Origin: Tenrec ecaudatus
Lineage: Eukaryota; Chordata; Mammalia; Afrosoricida; Tenrecidae
Assembly: GCF_050624435.1 (NCBI RefSeq)
Contig: NC_134531.1
Coordinates: forward strand, 258,864,812-258,928,811
Direction of reading: 5' to 3'
DNA: 64,000 nucleotides
Shown here piece after piece: positions 56,001 to 64,000 of the stretch. The position numbers were made by a program, and so were the translations under genes. Positions within the stretch are counted from its first letter, which is position 1. Every line of letters starts with the position of its first letter. Below the pieces are notes generated by a model. The model ran no database searches. It was not told where the DNA came from and was given only the letters and a program-made list of their open reading frames with translations.

Positions 56001-58392
56001 TAGAAGCTTGGGATGAGGAGCTACATTTTATGGTAGCCCTCTGTTTGCATGAACTTCGGGCTCATAAAGAGTGGGTTCAGTGAGGTAAGCCTGCATTAGG
56101 AGATGTTCTCTGCACTTTGCATGGTCCCACAGGGAGAATGGAGTTAATCATTACAGGGTCGGACCCACAGTCAATCTGAACGGCTCTCCTGACCTTCCTA
56201 ACGGCACACATAGCCAAGAGCAACATCCAAGCAAGCAGAATCCCATCATTTTGACAAACGGCAGTAAAAGACTCTGATGACATCAGATGACAGCCACAAG
56301 GAGTTGTGACACAGTCAGTGCAAGGAATAGTGTTGAAATAACAATAGTTACGGTTCAATGGATTTTAGAAGAAAGGTCTTAGAGCCTAGTTTTAAGTTCA
56401 TCACATGGTCAGCCTTTGTCTTTTAAAGCTGCGCTGGGCCACCTGGCCAAGTTCATTGAGTCTGGTTTTATCGTTTTCTTTCCCTTCTTTAATGCCCTCA
56501 ACTATTCACTAAAGCCTTTTGGTTGTTTGTTCCGACACTGAGGAAGAAAACAGCGTATCGATTACATAAATAGTGTTGAGATGGATAAAGGAGTACATTT
56601 TTGACAGTAGTCTCTTGATGTGAAATATCTTAGTGGGACATTTTATGTTACTAATGGTTTTTCAATATTAATAAAATTACTTTAGAACAAAGTTCTTCGT
56701 GTTACAAAGATCCGAGAAGCATTTTATTTTTGTTCCATAAGATTTTTGTTTTGATGGAGATAAAGAATGAATTCTGTTACGTGTTCTTGTCGGATAAATA
56801 ATTGGTTTTCGTTGTGATTCGAGAAATGTCGTTTTGATTTTGTTTTGCTGGCTGCATTTAGTTCGGTTCCAGAGACTGGCGTTGCTTTACGCGGCCAATA
56901 ACGGCTTGGAGCATCAGCTTAATAGCACTACTTCCTGAACACTGCTTTGGAAGAAGAAGCCAGAACACTGTGTATATTTAGGACCAAGCAGCACATACCT
57001 CATTTTTTGTGATCATCCCTTTCAACTATTTAAAGTTCTGCTTAGATCTTGCCAAGTGTTTTAAATTTCCAAGTGTTTATTGCTTGCATTGACAAAAAAA
57101 CACCTGGCTGATCTAACATTACTCGTGACACTGATACATAATAAAAGTGTGCTCATCTCTTCAATAAAAATAAAATGCGTAGGCAAATAAGAAAAGCCTA
57201 CACCACCAGTTTTACTGTGGGTTCTGCCCCCTGTCCTCCTTTGCTGCTTTCCTCTTGCTGTACATACTTAATTCCCGACTTCTGGTTCTTTCCTTGTATT
57301 CTGTCCCAAACCCTGTGAGTAGGAACCCGCATTAAAAATGGAATATTTTCAAGGTTAGAAAATAGTCTTCTTAAATAAAACCTCAAACTCCGTCCCAGGA
57401 AGAGACAAGTTTGCTCCCCTCCCTCTAAGTTTTGGAGGCCCTTGATTATAAAGCTAGATCGCATGTTTCCACTTATACATACCACTGTTAATTGATTACC
57501 TGTCCATTTTAACTCACTTTGGTTTCATTTCTAAACTTTCTGTAACTCAGGACTTCTTTAACTCCTCCACGGGGATTCTATGACCACTTGGTGGCGATGT
57601 TGTAGAGGGGATTTAGCGTTGGGTCAGGGTTAGACAGGTGTAGGTCCTTTTCGATGGGCTTGTCTTGTGGGTCTCTGAATCGCAGCCCCATGTCTTAATT
57701 ATTCGGAGGGCCTTAGAGCTCGAGAGTGACTCAGATTTCCAAAGGCAGAGCATTGAAACATGTGACACACACCGAGTTTTAACAAAATGAGCTACAGTGA
57801 AAAAGTGCCAGGAACTAACACAATGAAAGAAAAGACTTTCCTCTTTCTATTTTCCAAAATGCCTTAGTAAAAAAAGTGTGTAAAAAACATATGCAATGTA
57901 AAACAAATAAAAATTAAGCTTAATGAACAATAACAGCAATAACAGCAAAAAAACCCTAGTTCATCTTATTATATATGAAGAAGGCATGAGGTACCCAATC
58001 CAACACAGTCTGAATTGAATTTATGGCCACAGATATGTATTGTTAAACATTCCCCCTGAACAAGCTCCTGAAGCCACATGGACTGATTTGCCTTGTTTAC
58101 TCTATTCTCTCTCATACCTCCATATCCACATTTTGCGATTCCTTCCAACCGGAATAAAAGCCCAACAAGCACCCTTTAAAATTTTCTTCAGGTTTCTCCT
58201 TCTCTCTTCTCCCCTACCCCATTTCTCATACATCTAATTCCTTAATGTAATATCAATGGTGTACTTTAATTAATTGTATGTATGTATGTATCACTAATGA
58301 AATCTGAATTGTTGGAGGGGAAAACTATTGTAATCATTGTTTTTTTTGCTGAAATAGAGTCGAGTACAAAAGCACTTATTTATGTGGTTTTT
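53046..58392. other. Longest repeat-poor region of the window
   Basis: Over 5 kb in which I recognise no SINE, L1 or RTE copy. A microsatellite lies at 55,853. 58,075-58,215 vaguely resembles an old L2-type LINE ('attccttccaaccggaataa', 'tcttcaggtttctcctt'). No exon with a supported frame was found. Antisense frames of 93-95 codons at 56,077-56,358 and 57,198-57,485 have no domain. Confidence 0.45.
55853..55895. repeat. (TCAC)n microsatellite
   Basis: About eight tetranucleotide units followed by a TCCC-type run. Confidence 0.95.
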
Positions 58393-58600
58393 GATGGGGA
58401 TCCCTGGTGGCTTAGTGGTTACAGGTGGGATCTGCTCTAGTGGCTATGGGCCGGACTGTGATCTTCATGGTCTGCAGTTCAAAACCACCAGCAGCTCCAA
58501 GGGAAAAAGACTGGGCCTTTCTACTCCTGCAAAGAGTTACAGGCTCAGAAACCCACAGGGGATTACTATGAGTCAGTACTGAGTGGATGGTAGTGAGTTT
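58393..58600 (+). repeat. AfroSINE, sense, best-preserved copy
   Basis: Full order: 'ggggatccctggtggcttag' head, polymerase III A box 'tggcttagtggt' at 58,408-58,419, B-box-like 'agttcaaaacc' at 58,476-58,486, 'ggcctttctactcctgcaaa', 'cagaaacccacaggggatta' and tail 'ggtagtgagttttta'. A small extra block lies between A and B boxes (58,421-58,470). The A box matches the tRNA rule; the B box has lost the central CG to CA, so it is probably silent. Confidence 0.9.
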
Positions 58601-58804
58601 TTATGGGAAAAAGTGGTGTAGGCATTATTACCAACACCTGGTGGAGTAACTTAGTACCTGGAAATAAAAATAAAAACTAAAAGCTACTTTGTAGATATGG
58701 TGTTCCAGTGCTTTTATAAGATTTCTACACACAATAACATCTTTACTTTTTACAATAATCCATACTATATGTATTTTTCATATGAGGACTTAGAGGTGTG
58801 TTTT

Positions 58805-59830
58805 TATGATCACTATTTGCTGTCAATCATCTCCACTCAGGGCAACCTTATATATTGCAGAACAAGAAGCAGTTGTTTGGGTCTGTGATGAGCTCAGTGT
58901 TGCAACATTTGAGAATATTTTGCAATTACTATATCAATCTATTTCACTGAATGCTTCTCATCAGCAACCGACCTCTTGATTAAATGTCCAAAGTCAGTGA
59001 GTGAAAGGCTTCCCATCCTGACTCTCACGGAGCATTCTGGTTGCCCTTTCTGCAAAACACGGATCAGCCAAACCAACAAAGCACAAATCGTCACCAAGTA
59101 AACTCTGACACTTAGCGACCCTATAAGACAAAGTATCTGACCTTATGGGATTCTGAGATTGTACATCTTTGGAGGGGTTGAAAACCTCATCTTCTTGCAG
59201 TTATCAACCCAATGCTTCACCCACAATGAAACCAGGGTGCAGTTCTGCCAGTCGTTGGTATATTCAATATTCTCCATCCACACCAATATCCAAATACATC
59301 CATTCTTTCCCCACTTTTCCCTGTTTTCAGTATTCATCTTTTAATAGCATATGAGGCAATTGAAATTATAAAGGTTTGTGTCAGGTGCACCTTAGTTATA
59401 AAAGTTATATTTTTAACATTTTAAGAGAGTATTTTGTAGCAAATTTTCTCAAAGGTAATATATGATTGTATTTCTTGTCTTTTGCTTCGTACACTTTCAT
59501 TATTGATCAAACAACGAAATTCTCTAAAATTTCTTCAAGTTTTCTCATCATCTATCATGTGTATTAGTGCAATTATAAGGGTTTCCATTTTTGTTAATTT
59601 CTGCTGTAATCCATATTAACGGCTGTAGCCTTTAAGATTTAACAGCGTTTAAACTTATCTTCAATTTTGGCAAGCAAAGAGTGTCGTGTGCATATTTCAG
59701 TTTATTAAGGAATGTTCCTTCAATTCAGGTGCTGTGTTCTTTTTTGTATAGTCCAGCTTCATAGATTAATGACGTAGCATAGAGATGGAATTCCCTACAA
59801 ACACTCACTGATAACTAGTCTATTTGGATG
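58805..59830 (-). mobile_element. RTE-type LINE 3' part, antisense, with nested AfroSINE
   Basis: Diverged antisense RTE. 58,805-59,060 is the 3' end (with 'ggagcattctggttgccctt'), 59,245-59,345 continues ('tggtatattcaatattct'), and 59,570-59,830 reaches the Y-A-D-D neighbourhood ('ggcaagcaaagagtgtcgtg', 'cagcttcatagattaatgac'). An AfroSINE in the same orientation splits it. Short frames on both strands are shadows. Confidence 0.65.
59068..59242 (-). repeat. AfroSINE, antisense, nested in RTE
   Basis: 'aaactctgacacttagcgac', 'ccttatgggattctgagatt', 'gttgaaaacctcatcttctt' and 'cacaatgaaaccagggtg' run in antisense SINE order. RTE sequence resumes on both sides. Confidence 0.7.
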
Positions 59831-59844
59831 CATATTTAACCGTA

Positions 59845-59945
59845 TATAGAGCTGCTGTTGCTATAAAGCTTTAGACAAACTGGGGGGTTTGTCTTTCTCC
59901 GGGGGAGTTTCCTGTGTGTTTGAACTGTCAGCCTTGTGATTAGAT
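59845..59945 (-). repeat. AfroSINE fragment, antisense
   Basis: 'gtctttctccgggggagttt' then 'gtttgaactgtcagccttgt' matches the antisense SINE middle and B-box side ('ggctgacagttcaaac' on the minus strand). Both ends are missing. Confidence 0.45.
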
Positions 59946-60049
59946 AAAACATACAAAAACCTCAATGAGAATGGTAAAAATATTCAAAATGAAAAAAAGT
60001 TTAAAATAGGTCAAAACAGAGATCAAATGATAAGTTATTACAGTTTAAA

Positions 60050-61320
60050 CTGACTACATCTGCCATCGTTGCCTGTCAAGGTGTTCTCTGTCTGATAGAA
60101 ATGCTGTTGATATCCCGCCCCTATGGTCAGACAAGACTCACTGGAGGCTTAATCCATGTGGGGAAACTGCAGAGGGATTTGTGGCTTTCACTGTCATCCA
60201 GAACTTGGCCAACTGGGTGTTCACAATTTAAACTCTGACACGATTCCCTTCTTCGGATTTGAGTTTTATTACTCACAATCCTCAAATGACACCCGCTAAT
60301 GTGCTTCTTCTATGTGCCCTACGTTAATGCCTCACTAGCATGGTTGCTTGGGTAAACACCAAGAAGAAGGGAGTATTTTGGTCTCAAGCAACACATTACA
60401 GAGCCTGGCTTATTCCTTATAAAAACAAAACACACAGTTTTATTAGCACTTCATCCACACATCACATACATATAATTCAATAATTCAATCATTTCAAGAA
60501 GAATTGTATATTGATCACCACTTTCAATTCTAAAACATTTTCTTCTTCCTTGTACTTTTTATTCAGTTATTAGTTTTCTAATTATGGCAAAAAATACATT
60601 AATAAAACAATCCCAAATCCCCAAATTCTGCATGTGTAAGCCAATGCCATTATTTATATTCTTTGTGTTGTACAACCATTATTTCATATCCTTTTCCAAA
60701 ATATTCCACCACCATTAACATAACCTCAATGTCCCCCTAAGCAACAGCTCTTTCCCCTTCAACTATAGTAACCACTGGTCATTTGGATTCTTTCTTTCTT
60801 TCTTTTTAAAGTACTTTTCTTGTTAGTATTAACATATTATAGATATCCATGATTAAATCACTTTTAAAAATAGTTGAATATACATAATCACAATTAGTTC
60901 TTCTTCTCCATTCCACCCCCACCGCACTCATTTCGTGCTCCACAAGTCCTCTCACTCTCCCCGACTTGCCACCTGCCCTCCACATCCCCCATAAATCATT
61001 GCATCAGTTATTGTCTCTATGCATCCAGTACTAGGGTTCACAAACTGGGAAACCCAACAGAAACAATAAAAAGCAAATACGAAACAAAATAGCACAAAGA
61101 AAATAATAAGATACAGTAAAAAATACAAATAATAAGTAAGAAAGAAAATACCACTGTGGATATTTAAAAAGCTAAGAGAAGAAATTTCCATCTTGGAACA
61201 ATCCAGAAATACTTGAGCCTAGAGCAAATTCAGGTTTGATTAAGAGGAAGGTCAACTGAACTGACCAAGTTGGTTCTTTACAATGGTCTGTTTTGTCTTT
61301 TTGAGCTTTCTTGTGAAATT
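60050..61320 (-). mobile_element. L1-type 3' sequence, older subfamily, antisense
   Basis: 60,080-60,350 repeats the order seen at 46,800-47,070 ('ctcactggaggcttaatcca', 'gagttttattactcacaatc', 'aatgtgcttcttctatgtg'). 60,420-61,200 is T-rich antisense sequence resembling old L1 3' regions ('tgttgtacaaccattatttc', 'tagtaaccactggtcatttg'), with a small (TTTC)n run at 60,790. The second part is less certain. 61,321-61,499 is unassigned. Confidence 0.45.
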
Positions 61321-61499
61321 TTCTATTAATCTGTTTTCATCTTTTATTATTGTTATTATTACTATTCATTTTAACTGTCTACATGTAAGAGCATGTTTTA
61401 AAGTCTCTTCTGACATCTCCGGTGGTCTTCCTCTTCTTTTCATCCTTTCCTGTTTGTTTTGATCTTTTGTTTCTACACACATGATAGTCTTGATTTTAT

Positions 61500-61720
61500 C
61501 ATTTGGTCTGCAGTGTGCAGAGGGTCAGATCTATTCTTGCATGTTCCCTAAATACAGGCGGCATAACATCCATAAACTTAAAAGGAAAACCAGTTCCTGC
61601 AACTATTATTCAAATGTATGCACCCGTTTCTGAAGCCACTAATGAAGAACTTGAACAATCCTACCAACTTCATCACCATGAAGTTGACCAAACATGGGTA
61701 ATGCATGGCGTGGAAGACCA
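61500..61720 (+). mobile_element. RTE-type LINE endonuclease fragment
   Basis: 'aaaaggaaaaccagttcctg', 'caactattattcaaatgtat' then 'gcacc' and 'gccactaatgaagaacttga' match the endonuclease region of the RTE at 37.8-37.9 kb. The 74-codon frame at 61,503-61,727 is the relic of this domain; it stops before the G-D-W-N motif. Confidence 0.65.
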
Positions 61721-61834
61721 TAGCTAACAATTGCTGGCTTCCCTGTTGCCCAGAGGAAGAGGTCAGACGTACCTCAATGATCCACCGTGCACCGACTCTT
61801 ACAGCACTCTTTACAGAACTCTACTTCTATTGTG

Positions 61835-62270
61835 GGTTCAATAATTTCTTGCAATGAACACACAGAACTCCCAGATAGTACTAACAATTATGAGGGTTTT
61901 ATTAGGGAATTTAATATGGTACTACAAGTCAAGCAAGACCAGTTAGTAGTAAAGACACACCATCAACAAATGAAGGTGCTAAAATCTTCCCTTCGTTTTC
62001 TTTGAGGAAACATCTCTGCCCCAATCATATTTTGGGTGTCTCTCTTTTGGCTCTATATCAGACAATGCTTTGCTGCTGTTCATATGGCTTTCAGGGCCCA
62101 GTGCCACAGAAATAGACCACGTCTTCCTTTTTCCTAGTCCAGTCTTAATCTTGAAGCTCTGCTGACCTGTACACTTTGGATGGCCTGCTGGATTTTTAAA
62201 TGCTGTTGGCATAGGCACCACAGTATGACACACTGACAAATGAGTGGAGTTTCTCTGATTTGTGTTAGAT
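61835..62270. mobile_element. Interspersed repeat shared with 32,780-33,160
   Basis: 'caataatttcttgcaatgaa', 'cacagaactcccagatagta', 'caattatgagggttttatta' and 'gggaatttaatatggta' run parallel to the 32.8-kb copy. It may be an LTR fragment. Limits are approximate, and the antisense 108-codon frame here has no domain. Confidence 0.4.
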
Positions 62271-62274
62271 AAAA

Positions 62275-62530
62275 TATAAACAGAAAAGTGGATGAAGGGA
62301 GACATCAGTCAGTATAAGACATGAAAAAATATATATAAATTACCAAGAGTTCTTGAGGGAGGGAGGGCAGGAGAGAGGGGGGAAAGGAGCTGATACCAAC
62401 AGCTCAATTAGAAGGAAAATGTATTAAAAATGATCATGACAACATATGTACAAATGTGTTTGACACAATGGATGTATATATGTATTATGATAAAAGCTGT
62501 ATGAGCTCAAGATAAAATTGATTTTTTAAA
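62275..62530 (+). mobile_element. L1-type LINE 3' end, short
   Basis: 'cagaaaagtggatgaaggga', G-rich run (62,352-62,387), 'caacatatgtacaaatgtgt' and 'gagctcaagataaaattgat' form the last 255 bases of the L1 family found throughout the window. Confidence 0.85.
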
Positions 62531-64000
62531 GACTAGAAATTGCATATATATATATATAAACTCTTAGAAAACACGTAAGTCACTTTTCATCTATGATTTC
62601 ATATTGCTCTCTACATTTCGGTATGGTGGAAGGCACAAAGAAAGTTTCTAACCCAGACAGCTTTCTGATCTAATTCTCATGAGACTTAAGCTTATTATTT
62701 ACAGGATTCAATGACAGTGGGTTTTGGGTTTACTGTACCAAAGTTTGGAAGCTTGGAACTCATCTAGAATTTAGGGCTTTATTTCTATATATTTCATAAG
62801 CTTATTGAATTTCATGATGGATTGTTTTGTTCTATTTTCCAAAACCATTTTATTTAGAGTTGATACAGAGATCATATTGCTCCATAGTTCAATCACACCC
62901 AGCAGCATTGTACAATTGCTACTACAATCATTTTCAAAACCTTCTCTCTCTTCTTGAATTCTGTCATCAGCTCCCTGATTTTGAGCAAAAAATCTGAAAC
63001 AGAATAAACTGTGGAGCTGTTTAAAAATGCACATCACTAAAATTAAAATTTTTGACATGCTTTCCTTTTATAAGTCTATCATTAAGTGAAATTATTTAAA
63101 TTAAAAGGTGCCTTTTGTTCAGTGTGCTATAATAAGTAAAATATTTGCATTTACAGATCATTTTCTTTTACAACAGACCACTTATAAGCTCTAAAAATTC
63201 ATATGTGATAAAATTTCAAACTTAATAAGATCATTCCAACTTGCCATGTTGCATCATAGTATATCATGTACATTTATGATATAACATGAAAAGGGTATGC
63301 TTTTCTATTATAGTTATACTTAGCAGAATTCTACAGTAAGTAATTTTAATAATGGAACTTAAAGTATAGTATAATTATAGGACTTGGTATTTTCTTTCTA
63401 TCATCCAAGAATTGATGATAAATATTATGAGGTTATTTAATATTTTGTGCATTTATTCTATTAGTTTAATACAGCATTTCACAATAATTGAAAATAATCA
63501 ATACATCTTATTTTTCATGAATTCATCTATTTTTAATAAGCAGAAACATCAACTGATTTTGTTCAGGCCTATGCTTTCAAGATTGTATGTTCACTTGTAA
63601 ATGGGGTTGTTTTAGGGGGTGAACAAGAGATACCAATCTCGAACATTGTTTAAGGAGAATATTTGTTGTCTTAAATGGGACAAAGACCTGACAAAGACAA
63701 AGACAGAGACACATCATGTGGATGAGGAAGACCATTAGGATGAGGCAAAAATGGTGTCCAAGGATTTGCAGTCAAGGAGTTAATTAAAAATTATGGGGGG
63801 AAAAGGAAACTGTCAAGTTCATGATTAATACATCACAGTTATAAGCGGGACTATAGAATCCAGATCTGAACTATGATTGGTAAACCTACATTTTGATAGC
63901 TATTAGAGCTTACAAGATTAGTCCAGGGCCTTCCGATCAAGGTAGTCAGAGCACACTTTATAGGACATGACTCATTGACTATGGGACCCCAGCTCTGTCC
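62531..64000. other. Unassigned AT-rich sequence to the window end
   Basis: A short (TA)n run at 62,544-62,557. No repeat family or exon recognised; the antisense 95-codon frame at 62,771-63,058 has no domain. Confidence 0.45.

Noticed and set aside
58408-58486. A tRNA gene, because of a good A box and a B-box-like sequence
   Set aside because: No cloverleaf can be drawn and the surrounding sequence is a full AfroSINE; these are the tRNA-derived promoter boxes of the SINE.

Overview
The window looks like a piece of a placental-mammal nuclear genome from the Afrotheria (elephant, hyrax, tenrec, golden mole, aardvark group). The evidence is its repeat content. It carries at least sixteen copies of a tRNA-derived SINE with the AfroSINE layout, many pieces of the afrotherian RTE/BovB-type LINE, and several copies of an L1-type 3' end with a G-rich polypurine tract. 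I cannot name the species. The DNA is AT-rich and poor in CpG. I found no intact protein-coding gene, no convincing exon and no CpG-island promoter, so this is best read as intergenic (or very large intron) repeat desert. Every open frame longer than about 60 codons is either a shadow or part of a decayed LINE or transposase.

Layout. 1-6.5 kb: a 5' RTE piece with its endonuclease region, an AfroSINE, an RTE 3' end split by an L1 3' end, then a second L1 3' end that holds a 399-bp TA-flanked DNA transposon. 6.5-13 kb: an L1-type 3' UTR, solo-LTR-like elements and a 1.6-kb antisense RTE. 13-19.8 kb: alternating RTE and L1 3' ends, one AfroSINE/L1 hybrid, and an LTR-like element hit by a 115-bp MITE. 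19.8-21.3 kb: one mariner copy with a dead transposase. 21.5-29.6 kb: mostly unique AT-rich DNA with scattered SINEs, L1 ends, a palindromic 80-bp MITE and a second AfroSINE/L1 hybrid. 29.7-33.5 kb: an LTR-like element, a retroposed H/ACA snoRNA (SNORA7-like) with perfect 17-bp target duplications, and an RTE carrying a nested SINE and a nested retroposed 3' UTR. 34-46 kb: SINE cluster, the longest RTE copy (about 3.1 kb), an antisense L1 end, a second 80-bp MITE and more RTE. 46-50.4 kb: antisense L1 with the end of ORF2, SINEs and a 38-bp minisatellite. 50.4-58.3 kb: the most repeat-poor part. 58.4-64 kb: the best-preserved AfroSINE, another antisense RTE with a nested SINE, old L1 sequence, and AT-rich unique DNA.

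Nothing here works as a gene system. The content is a record of layered retrotransposition (RTE first, then L1, SINE and MITE insertions into it) plus two host RNAs that were copied back into DNA. The most distinctive items are the snoRNA retrocopy, the retroposed 3' UTR, the two SINE-L1 hybrids, and the MITE insertions whose uninterrupted relatives are present in the same window. Repeat-family names and consensus comparisons come from memory and from copy-to-copy comparison inside the window. Element ends are good to about 5-20 bases except where target duplications fix them.
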